NCBI GenBank assembly: GCA_033675545.1
Contig: JAWDGP010006922.1
Span: 193,501 to 257,500, forward strand
Length of the DNA stretch: 64,000 nt
Direction of reading: 5' to 3'
From: Elysia crispata
Taxonomy: Eukaryota; Mollusca; Gastropoda; Plakobranchidae
Shown: in pieces, positions 52,341-64,000 of the stretch
Numbering within the stretch: position 1 is the first letter of the stretch
Layout of the letters: every line of letters starts with the position of its first letter
Notes under the pieces: model-generated
Told to the model about the DNA's origin: nothing
What the model saw: the letters and a program-made list of their open reading frames with translations, nothing else
The model's database searches: none
Translations under genes and position numbers: made by a program

Positions 52341-52869
52341 AAACAATGACACAAAGTGAATCCATTTACTACCATAAATTATGAGTCTCGTTTATAGTAA
52401 ATTAAGGTGCTGTGCTTGATGATCTGTTAATGGATTTAAATTGAGAGGTCATGCCTAGTTCTGTTCCAAGGCCTGTTGACCAGTGCGCGTGTATTTTCTT
52501 CTCAATCTAACAAAAAAGTCAACATACCAACCTGCAACTCAAAGAGCTGACTCACCCCACAATAAACGTCAACAAGAGAAGTAGAGATAAATTGTTAGTA
52601 GCCATCAATGAAAACTGATGATAGGAATGGAGAGGGGGTTGTCATTGGTCCTTTTTTTTATTACCAAATATGTGAGACCTCTCTGAGAAATTTTTCTTCA
52701 TCAATATATGTCTGTATTTCTCAAATTTAGGTTAATTGAGGTTGTGAAATGTTGAAACTTGAACTTCTATTTTTTGATAATCCATAAATTTTTAACATCA
52801 CAAACTATACTTCTCATAACTTATTTTGATTCAACTTTAACTGTCTACATAATTTAAGATTATATAATA

Positions 52870-53298
52870 CAGTGGAAACCTCAAAAACAGAAGTCTGATA
52901 ATTAGAACTTCTCATAAACCAAATTTTGTAAGAGGATAGGTTATATTTTTCTCTTTGGCTTTGTTAAAATCAAACTCGTATTTCGAAGTCTTTCTGGTTT
53001 GCTCCTGTTAATTTGAAGTCAATACCACTCCATAAAGCATTACAAAAGTACTACATGGATCTTTTGAGTAGCAAGCACTGCTAATCACTGCCTGAGAAAG
53101 GCTGATCCGTGCGCTAACAAAGCAAGGAGAGAGCTGATTCACTAAGAAAAGAGTTCTAGTACAGTAGTATTAACACTAATCTAGTAGCAACATAGAGTTG
53201 CTCGTTGCAGACACAGTATACATTCAGTCAATGAGTCATAGATTCAGTACAAAGTTTTAATCTATTCCCATACAATTCGAATTATGAGGTTTCCACTG
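52870..53298 (-). mobile_element. TIR element of the CAGTGGAAACC family, copy 4 (inverted)
   Basis: Begins CAGTGGAAACCTCAAAAACA and ends ATTCGAATTATGAGGTTTCC followed by ACTG, with TA on both sides. It aligns with copy 3 in the opposite orientation over its whole length. It lies just downstream of the ALKBH6 stop codon, within the probable 3' flank or UTR of that gene. Confidence 0.85.
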
Positions 53299-53470
53299 TA
53301 CTATGTTTTAAAATTTTCTTTCATGTTACCTCTATGAGTCAGGTACATTGCTCTTTTCTTCTGGCAGCTATGAATAACAAAGAGCAACATTAAAAAAAAA
53401 ACACTTATGATTGCTTTATACATTTTTTCATAATATAATAAACAAATAAATGACTTATCTAAAAACAACA

Positions 53471-57276
<3,806 letters not shown>

Positions 57277-58117
57277 CAGTGGAAGCCGCTTTAAGTCAAC
57301 ACCACACTACGGTCCCGTTTTTTTCCTTCTTTGTTTAAGTAACTGATTTTTGATAAAGTCAACGGCTTCGGGACATTTCTGCTTAAGTCAATACCTTGAG
57401 GTGGATAGGAAAAACTGAAACCCATAAACGCAAGATGTATAGGGGTGCGTGGGTGGGATATAACTCTTTGTTTGTAAACCCAATCACTGTGTATTAATAG
57501 CATGCTTGACAAGGCCTGCTAAGTTAGTGTGGTCTTGCACGGTTATTTCAGCAACAAATAAGGGTGCGTAGAGCGTTGACGGGATGGAGGCTATGTGTGT
57601 CTAGATATACCTAACTTATATTTGGCTCGCGGTATTTGTGGTAAACAGTGTCTTCTCCCCACTGCCGCTCCTCTTAAACATCCTTTTCAGAGCCTCCAAT
57701 AATAATAAATTTTTTTTTAAAAATCAGGCCATTTTTTTACAGGAGGGGGGGGTGAAAACAAAACGAAAGTCTCAAGCCCATACTTAGAAGAGGGTAAAGC
57801 TGAAAAAATATAGCAAGAATTGTAGGTATGTAAGCATATTTTGTTTAGTACATCAATTTGTTTACATCAACCTCTTTTCAGACTTCGCGTAGTTTTTCTT
57901 TGCCTAAACAACTTGTATAAAATTTTATTTGCCACGCTATAACTATAGTATAACTTTAAGTAACGCAATGAAGTCACTGCAAAGGGCACAATCAAAAGTA
58001 ATGAAACGGAGGCAACCTATTTTTAGACTTGTTTCCTGGAAATGGATTAAGTCAACGTTGCTTAAAATCAACACTTTTTTATGGTCCTGAAGAGTTGACT
58101 TTAAGCGGATTCCACAG
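57277..58117. mobile_element. TIR element with CAGTGGAAGCCGCTTTAAGT ends
   Basis: The left end after TA is CAGTGGAAGCCGCTTTAAGT then CAAC. The right end is the inverted form GTTGACTTTAAGCGGATTCC then ACAG, before TA. Subterminal AAGTCAA words occur in inverted orientation at both sides. The element is 841 bases with no recognisable transposase. It shares only the first nine bases with the CAGTGGAAACC family, so it is a separate family of the same general type. Confidence 0.75.
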
Positions 58118-58499
58118 TAATAAATTTTACTTCATTATAAAAATTACTTAGGATATTTTTTTTTACTTCACTTGTACAGTGTGCCAGGTCAGCTGGCTCT
58201 GAGAAAGCAATATTTTACTCTGCTGGCGTGTAGGAGGTCCTTGAGCAAGACCCAGTTCCCACACAACCCCTCCCCTCTCCTTATCAGGGTTACAAGCAGG
58301 TGGTGGATTACTGCTAGGCAATTGTCAAAATGTCACTAATGGCAATCCACTCAAGCTGACCAAGCAGATGAACCCAGCTTATAGGGCAATGGTTGGGTAG
58401 AACAGCCAGTTATATGTACTGCTCCTATGGAAGGGAATTGCAACCAACCATAGATATCTTTGCAAAGAACAATCATGACTAAACACAATTCAAGAAAGA

Positions 58500-58887
58500 A
58501 AGTAAATGGCGGGAAGGAGTGGTCTGCGACAGGCATGTCAGTCTTGTCAGGAAAAGATTGTCATGCCACAGGTGACACCTGATCACCATCAAGTGTCTGT
58601 GCACAAAATGAAATTTAAAAACAAAGAATAGCAATGCTACAAAAGGGAAAGTTGAACAACATCAAAGCAGAAATCAAAAGAATAGAAATTAATATTCTAG
58701 GAAGGAGAGAATTGAGATGACCTGCTGCAGAAAAGATAACATCAGGAGCTTTTGAAATATCTATTCAGGAGGTGCAGAACATAAGAGAGGAGGCTCTATT
58801 AAAATCCAACCAGATCCTTAAAAAAAATATTGTGTGGCTGTTCAAAATAAATTTGAAGTCTTAGGAGAAGCTGAAGAAGGGGATTAT
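58500..58887 (+). mobile_element. Left part of an older RTE-like LINE (outer element)
   Basis: Broken frames give KLNNIKAEIKRIEINILGR, then WPAAEKITSG (the start of the endonuclease domain). After an internal deletion they give IQEVQNIREEALLKSNQILK and VQNKFEVLGEAEEG. These are recognisable pieces of the endonuclease and linker regions of a common animal LINE family. The left boundary is approximate. The element is interrupted at 58888-58901 by the LINE below and continues at 63255. It is dead. Confidence 0.75.
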
Positions 58888-59378
58888 AGGCCAAGAATGG
58901 CCAGTAAAGCCCAACCCCACCTCCACGCGATGCTGGCTGGATAGCGCTAACGGGGCAATGGCAAAGTGGGAAAAGAGAGGTGACTGACAGCCATGAAACA
59001 ACAGGATATAGCCGTAGCGCCCAAGTCTGCAGACCTGCGACAGTACAGCTTGAGCTTTTTTTTTTTTTTTTTTTTTTTTAAGATCTAGATTTTATTCCTG
59101 ATAGCAAAGGCAAACAGCCCTCCCCAGACCTATAGAAACGGCGGATTAGGCGGATGAAATCACATACTTGATTCAACGGCTAAGAAGACGGACCCCCCAG
59201 ATATGGGATTCAAAGTACCCTGCTGCCTTGCAGGTTGACCTGGAAAGGCCAAAGGCTAGAGGAACAAACCTTGACCCCAAAGTACGCCGAAATCGGAGAG
59301 CTTCGACCGAAAGGTGCACATAGTACATCAAGGCGTAACTGCCGAGGATGCAAACGGTAGCCCACGTACCAACTCGAT

Positions 59379-61979
59379 ATGATGCTTAGAAACTACGACT
59401 CAAGTCATGGTGCTTCATCTGTGGAAAGCCAGGCAGAGGAAGTGCCGGGCTCTCTGCCTCGAAGGAGCCCACCCAAAGCTACTGGTGAAACCAAACATAA
59501 ACTCAAAATACTCCAGTGGAACTGTGAAAGCATTAGAAATAAGAAGCTGCAACTAATAAACAAGCTACAGAATGCTGATATCGACATAGCTTGCCTACAA
59601 GAATCACATCTGCAGCCGCACCAAAAACATGGAAACCGCTTCATTATTAGAGGCTTTCAAACATTTAAACAGGACAGGAAAAATGGCCCAAAAGGAGGGG
59701 TAATCACTCTAGTAAAAAACGATATCCCAGCCTCAGAAGTCAGGGTTGAGACAGGAGACAGAGCAGAAATGGTCGGAGTCAAAATCCATCTCCACAACAA
59801 AGAAATGCTCATATACAACTGCTATTGCCCCCCGACAAAAGAGCACATCCTACATGCCATGAGCATCAGCGAGCACTGCATGGTGGTAGGAGATTTCAAC
59901 AGCCACTCACCCAGCTGGGGTTATACTGTACAAGACGCCAGAGGAGAGGAAGTTGAAGACTGGCAGACAAACTCAAATCTCCTGCTTCTCAATGACGCTG
60001 AAGACCCTCCAACTTACTATTCGAGAAGCTGGCTGACAACATCAACCCCAGACCTGGCCTTTGCCACAGAAGAAATAGCTTTAAAAACCAGCAGAAAGGT
60101 AGAGGACCAGCTAGGAGGCAGTGACCACAGGCCAATCACCCTGACCATAGACAAACTGATCCAAAGAAGAGAAACACCCAGTTTTACAAGATGGAATTAC
60201 AAAAAGGCAAACTGGGACCTCTTCCAACTAGCCACTAACGAGATGTCCCAAGCTATAAATGCACGCAGTCACAAAGTAGATAGAACAGCCAGATACATTA
60301 CAGAAGCAATACTAACGGCCGCCAAAAAAACCATACCAAGAGGAGCACGGAAAAACTATCGGCCATTCTGGACTGATGAACTCGAAAAACTAGAAGATGA
60401 AGTCAACAAAATAAGAAAGGATGCTGAAGAAAACCCAAATATAAACAACAATATAAAGCTTAAAGAAACAACAGCTAGACTCAGAAGAGAAACTATATCA
60501 ACTCAGAGAAAAGGATGGCAAGAAAAGACAGTCAGCCTCAACCTCGAAAAAGATGGAAGCAAACTAGGGAATCTAGTGGCAACCCTAAATGGGGAGAAAT
60601 CCAAATCAGGGCCAATAGTTCTGGAAAAAGAAGGCACAACAGTGACGGGCAAAGAAGCGGCAAATGTATTTATCAAACAATATGCAGGAGTAAGCGATAT
60701 AGAAATAAATAAAGACAGACGAAGACAAGTAAATCTTGACATACTAGAACTAAAAGAGGCATCCCATGGCCTAAAAGATACTGAAATGGACAGAAAATTC
60801 ACAAATGAAGAACTAGAACAAGCCTTAAGAGAACTCAAAATGAAGAAGTCACCTGGCCCAGACCAGGTCACAAATGAGATGTTGGTGAACTTGGGGAATG
60901 GAATGAAAAGAAAGCTCCTCCAACTATTTAACACAAGCTGGAGGTCAGGAAGAATCCCACAAGCCTGGAAAGAAGCCACCATGACTCCCATTCACAAACA
61001 AGGGAAAAGCAAGGATAAAGCAGAAAGTTACAGACCAATCAGTCTTTTAAGTTGTCTCTGCAAAACCATGGAACGGATGGTCAACACAAGACTAACCTGG
61101 TATTTGGAAAACAACAATATCCTGATAGAAGAACAGGCAGGTTTCAGAAAAGGAAGATGCACAGAAGATCAAATCACTCTAATCTCTCACAGTATTGAAG
61201 ATGGCTTTCAGGAGAAGAAAAACACAGTTGCAGTATGGATCGATATGGAGAAGGCATTTGATAGGGTTTGGAAAAAGGGATTATCATACAAACTACAAAA
61301 GTATGGAATTACAGAGAAAATGCATCAGTGGATAACAGAATACCTTAGAAAGAGAAAAGCGAGAGTAAAAATTCAAGAGCACTTAAGCCGTTGCCACACC
61401 CTCAAAGAAGGAGTCCCTCAAGGCAGTGTTTTATCCCCAACCCTCTTCTCAATATACATCAATGACATCCAGTCAGTTATACCAAAGGGAGTCAATGCAG
61501 CACTCTATGCTGATGATCTGGCTATATGGACAACTGAAGAGAATATTGGAACTGCGAAAGTGAGACTACAAAATGCACTAGAGAATCTAAACATGTGGAC
61601 ACAAGATTGGATCATGAAAGCCAATGTAAAAAAAACAACCTTCACCATTTTTACATTGTCAACGAAAAAACCTACTGTGACCCTTACACTAGATGGTCAG
61701 AAACTAATAGAAGAGAACAACCCTAAATACCTTGGCATAACCTTCGACCCAAGACTCACATGGAAAACTCACATTGACACTTGCCACCAAAAAGGATTAA
61801 CCAGAACATGTATCCTAAGAAAATTAGCTGGATTAGAATGGGGAGCTGACTCAAATATTCTAAAAAAGACCTACACAGGCTATGTCCGACCAGTCTTGGA
61901 GTATGGTGTAAGATCATGGGGGTATGGCAGCCAAGAGCAACGTACAAAAGGTAATCTCCGTGCAAAACCAAAACCTTAG
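59379..61979 (+). CDS. LINE polyprotein: AP endonuclease and reverse transcriptase
   Basis: This open frame encodes 866 residues. The APE-type endonuclease occupies about residues 40-260: LKILQWNCESIRNKK, ACLQESHL, VVGDFNSHSPSWG, and the closing GGSDHRPITL. The reverse transcriptase spans about 480-760: SPGPDQVTNEML, YRPISLLSCLCKTMERM, QAGFRKGRCTEDQ, VWIDMEKAFDRVW (catalytic Asp), EGVPQGSVLSPTLFS, and ALYADDLAIW (catalytic YADD). All key residues visible to me are intact. The frame is lost near residue 850 by a frameshift around 61920-61935; the downstream part of the protein continues in another frame at 61924-62193. Confidence 0.93.
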   Translation: MMLRNYDSSHGASSVESQAEEVPGSLPRRSPPKATGETKHKLKILQWNCESIRNKKLQLINKLQNADIDIACLQESHLQPHQKHGNRFIIRGFQTFKQDRKNGPKGGVITLVKNDIPASEVRVETGDRAEMVGVKIHLHNKEMLIYNCYCPPTKEHILHAMSISEHCMVVGDFNSHSPSWGYTVQDARGEEVEDWQTNSNLLLLNDAEDPPTYYSRSWLTTSTPDLAFATEEIALKTSRKVEDQLGGSDHRPITLTIDKLIQRRETPSFTRWNYKKANWDLFQLATNEMSQAINARSHKVDRTARYITEAILTAAKKTIPRGARKNYRPFWTDELEKLEDEVNKIRKDAEENPNINNNIKLKETTARLRRETISTQRKGWQEKTVSLNLEKDGSKLGNLVATLNGEKSKSGPIVLEKEGTTVTGKEAANVFIKQYAGVSDIEINKDRRRQVNLDILELKEASHGLKDTEMDRKFTNEELEQALRELKMKKSPGPDQVTNEMLVNLGNGMKRKLLQLFNTSWRSGRIPQAWKEATMTPIHKQGKSKDKAESYRPISLLSCLCKTMERMVNTRLTWYLENNNILIEEQAGFRKGRCTEDQITLISHSIEDGFQEKKNTVAVWIDMEKAFDRVWKKGLSYKLQKYGITEKMHQWITEYLRKRKARVKIQEHLSRCHTLKEGVPQGSVLSPTLFSIYINDIQSVIPKGVNAALYADDLAIWTTEENIGTAKVRLQNALENLNMWTQDWIMKANVKKTTFTIFTLSTKKPTVTLTLDGQKLIEENNPKYLGITFDPRLTWKTHIDTCHQKGLTRTCILRKLAGLEWGADSNILKKTYTGYVRPVLEYGVRSWGYGSQEQRTKGNLRAKPKP

Positions 61980-62167
61980 AATCATCACAGGGGGTATGAA
62001 GTCCACACCAATACGTATAATGGAGAGTCAAAGCCAAATAGAATCCATGCTCGATCGAAGAGACAAGAAACTTTTGACTGAGCGGACTAAATACAAAGCA
62101 CAGCCAACCAGCAAAATGCACAAGCGTATCAACAATCTTAACAAAGGAAGACTGAAAAGAAGCAGCT

Positions 62168-62842
62168 TTGCCAAAGAATCAAAAACTTATTGAAACAGAA
62201 AATGAAATTATTCAAGAAATAAAAAACCTCACACCGCTGGAAACACATGCCCCCACACCGCCATGGGAAAAACAACCCCAAATTGAAATACGGAGCCACA
62301 TAAGAACTATTGAAAGTAAACATAAGCACTCAGATTTGGAACTGAAAGATTTAACATCCACCTACCTAAACGAAAACTTCCCAAAAGAAGAATGGATAAG
62401 GGTTTATACAGACGGATCAGCAGAGAATGCAGTAACAAACGGGGGTAGCGGAGTATACATAGAAATGCCAGATGGAAAAACAACTGAAAGCTCCATACCG
62501 ACTGGGATACATTGTTCCAACTATAGAGCCGAGCTGGAAGCTATCATGGAAGCACTCACCATTCTAGGGAGGATTACACCATCCATACCCCAAGCTAAAG
62601 CAGTCATACTGAGCGACTCTAGGTCCGTCCTAGAAAAGCTGGAAGTTTTAAGAGGAGCAGAAAGACAACAACTGGCTAAGGGCTTCAAGAATGCGGTACA
62701 AAATACCCAGTCCCTGGTCATACAATGGATCCCAGCTCACTGTGGAATAGAAGGCAATGAAAGAGCAGACAGCCTGGCGAAAGAAGGATCACAACTGGAG
62801 CAGATAGAAAGAGACCTCATGTACAGTGAAGTTAAGACATAA
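62168..62842 (+). CDS. LINE RNase H domain
   Basis: This frame, offset from the preceding one by a second frameshift near 62165-62195, encodes an RNase H of the LINE type. Visible active-site blocks are VYTDGSAENAVTNGGSGVYI (Asp), NYRAELEAIMEAL (Glu), VILSDSRSVLEKL (Asp) and HCGIEGNERADSLAKEG (His and Asp). RNase H removes the RNA template during second-strand synthesis in I-type LINEs. The frame closes at a stop after YSEVKT. Confidence 0.9.
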   Translation: MPKNQKLIETENEIIQEIKNLTPLETHAPTPPWEKQPQIEIRSHIRTIESKHKHSDLELKDLTSTYLNENFPKEEWIRVYTDGSAENAVTNGGSGVYIEMPDGKTTESSIPTGIHCSNYRAELEAIMEALTILGRITPSIPQAKAVILSDSRSVLEKLEVLRGAERQQLAKGFKNAVQNTQSLVIQWIPAHCGIEGNERADSLAKEGSQLEQIERDLMYSEVKT

Positions 62843-62979
62843 TAAAAAACAGTATGAAAAACAAGTGGAAAGAGAGCCACCCGGAATTTAACAGACAAGA
62901 TGGAGTGCACTAACTAGACAGACGCGGTCAAACCACTATTTTTAGACTCAGGACTGGACATAACCGACTGAGGCACCAC

Positions 62980-63195
62980 ATGAACAGAGTTTTCAAAGTT
63001 GGAGAGACAAATCTCTGCTCTTGTGGAGAGGCGGCAGAAACGGCTGAACATGTGCTACAGAACTGCCAAACATATGACGCCCTCCGACAGTCCATATGGA
63101 ATGAGGCTGTGGACATGACCACCAAACTTTATGGACCCCCTCATGAGTTGGAGAGAACGGCAGCCTTCATTGCCAAGGCCGGGATTGCAGTTTGA
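62980..63195 (+). CDS. LINE C-terminal Cys/His segment
   Basis: The frame NRVFKVGETNLCSCGEAAET, AEHVLQNCQTYDALR carries a C-X-C..H-X4-C arrangement typical of the C-terminus of RNase H-bearing LINEs. It is separated from the RNase H frame by a further frame change and stops. It ends at 63193-63195, shortly before the GAA tail. Confidence 0.75.
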   Translation: MNRVFKVGETNLCSCGEAAETAEHVLQNCQTYDALRQSIWNEAVDMTTKLYGPPHELERTAAFIAKAGIAV

Positions 63196-63254
63196 TACCC
63201 AAAGCATCCGAGAACAAGAAGAAGAAGAAGGAGAAGAAGAAGGCCAAGAATGGC

Positions 63255-63660
63255 TAAAGTTCAAAGAAGCAGTGACAGAAGCAGCAATGGAACAAATACC
63301 AAGAGTTCAAAGGAAAACAAAACAAAAAAGTATGATTGAGGATATTTTGAAACTCATGGAAAAGAGGAGGCACATAAAAAATAATGTTGAAAAATAAGAA
63401 ACATTGCATAAAGAAATCAGAAAAAATGTGATGAAGGCAAACAGAAGTAGATCAATGACAAGTGCTAACATCAAACTATACTACAGAAGTACAGAGCAGG
63501 CAATGTACAAGAACATTAAAGAAATCTCAGAGAAGGAAATCTGCTTATCCACAGGATACCTTAAGTCAATAAACAGTGGCATCATTATGGGAAAAACGAA
63601 TCCCAGGCAAAGGGGCAGAGTACATAAGTGAACTTTTTGAAGACCACAGAAACACAATGT
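63255..63660 (+). mobile_element. Right part of the older RTE-like LINE (outer element)
   Basis: Immediately after the right target duplication the outer LINE resumes with WLKFKEAVTEAAMEQIPRV, KTKQKSMIEDILKLMEKRRH, LHKEIRK, YYRSTEQAMYKNIKEISEK and YLKSINSGIIMGK. This is the linker and start of the reverse transcriptase region of the same LINE family seen at 58.5-58.9 kb and 32.3-33.4 kb. It is degraded by stops and is cut off at about 63660; the catalytic part is not present. Confidence 0.75.
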
Positions 63661-64000
63661 AGTGTATTGGTTTAAATACAACAAAATACAAGGTAGATAG
63701 ACTAAGAAGTTTCGTTCAAGACCACGCTTTATTTTTATTCTTTGTTTACATCGCCATTGCTCAATATTACGAAACTAACTGGCCAGGTTTTTGTATCATG
63801 CCTGTTAAGCCTATCGTGGCCATACTAACTATATAGTTGCAAGAAATAGAATTAATACGTATATCACACACAATGTGTTGAAACACAGTTTTGCTGGATC
63901 AACTACAAAGAAACCAAACAGTATCACTCATAAATATCAAAGTTCATACATAAACGCCAGGCAACCTTTTTCTGCCATGTGATGAGAAGAGAGAAACTGG
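63661..64000. other. Window end, nothing recognised
   Basis: A/T-rich sequence with no exon or repeat that I could identify. If ALKBH6 continues upstream, this is still its intron or 5' flank. Confidence 0.4.

Larger units (their letters stand above)
45597..52869. other. BRMS1 3' UTR and spacer before ALKBH6
   Basis: No further coding exon was recognised, and I found nothing like the BRMS1L tail. Candidate polyadenylation signals on the + strand are AATAAA at 47219-47224 and 47913-47918. The region carries a full TIR element (45998-46464), a short TCTAGATC cluster near 48455, and hairpin-bearing degenerate repeats at 51.46-52.34 kb. Confidence 0.45.
58902..63240 (+). mobile_element. Nearly full LINE of the I/Jockey group, inserted into the outer LINE
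   Basis: The element is bounded by a 14-bp target site duplication, AGGCCAAGAATGGC, at 58888-58901 and 63241-63254. It ends in a GAA-rich tail (63214-63240) instead of poly-A. It has a 5' region of about 480 bases (with a T23 run at 59058-59080), then endonuclease, reverse transcriptase, RNase H and a Cys/His-rich C-terminal segment. The coding sequence is broken about four times, so it is no longer autonomous. The RNase H and the non-A tail point to the I-type branch of LINEs; the exact clade (for example Ingi-like) is not settled. No separate ORF1 was recognised. Confidence 0.9.

Noticed and set aside
60503-60991. 162-codon - strand frame
   Set aside because: It is antisense to the LINE endonuclease-reverse transcriptase frame and has no family features of its own.

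Overview
This window is animal nuclear DNA with the look of a mollusc, probably a gastropod and possibly a heterobranch (sea slug or pond snail relative). The genes are small-exon, intron-rich metazoan genes. Long TA, CT, GA and AAT microsatellites are common. Short TIR elements and LINEs sit in introns and spacers, and a TCTAGATC-type word recurs, which I associate with heterobranch genomes. The species call is inference. The protein families are much firmer. No CRISPR array, operon, rRNA or tRNA was found.

Layout: (1) 491-639, the last coding exon of an unidentified + strand gene. (2) 2320-5833, a complete four-exon NPC2 (ML-domain sterol carrier) gene on the - strand, assembled here from conserved motifs and splice phases. 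(3) 5.8-15.7 kb, a gene-poor stretch of microsatellites, a poly-C/poly-G MITE and a short LINE insertion with a 13-bp target duplication. (4) 15975-22365, MAP10 (microtubule-associated protein 10) on the - strand in two exons. (5) 27276-28304, COA6 (cytochrome c oxidase copper-insertion factor) on the + strand. (6) 32.3-33.4 kb, a decayed LINE on the - strand. (7) 35056-45596, BRMS1 (subunit of the Sin3/HDAC co-repressor) on the + strand in nine coding exons, one bounded by a U12-type AT-AC intron. (8) 53471-56343, the 3' part of ALKBH6 on the - strand, with its 5' exons beyond the window or unrecognised. (9) 58.6-63.7 kb, a LINE inserted into an older LINE of another family, with a 14-bp target site duplication.

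The host genes are unrelated housekeeping functions (lysosomal sterol transport, microtubules, respiratory chain assembly, chromatin repression, AlkB-type dioxygenase) and do not form a pathway. A TIR element family beginning CAGTGGAAACC is present in at least four copies. Three further TIR elements were also delimited. I found no convincing new biological system. The points most worth checking are the AT-AC intron, the hairpin-bearing degenerate repeats at 51.5-52.3 kb, the interleaved TIR elements in BRMS1 intron 1 and the TCTAGATC clusters near gene starts.
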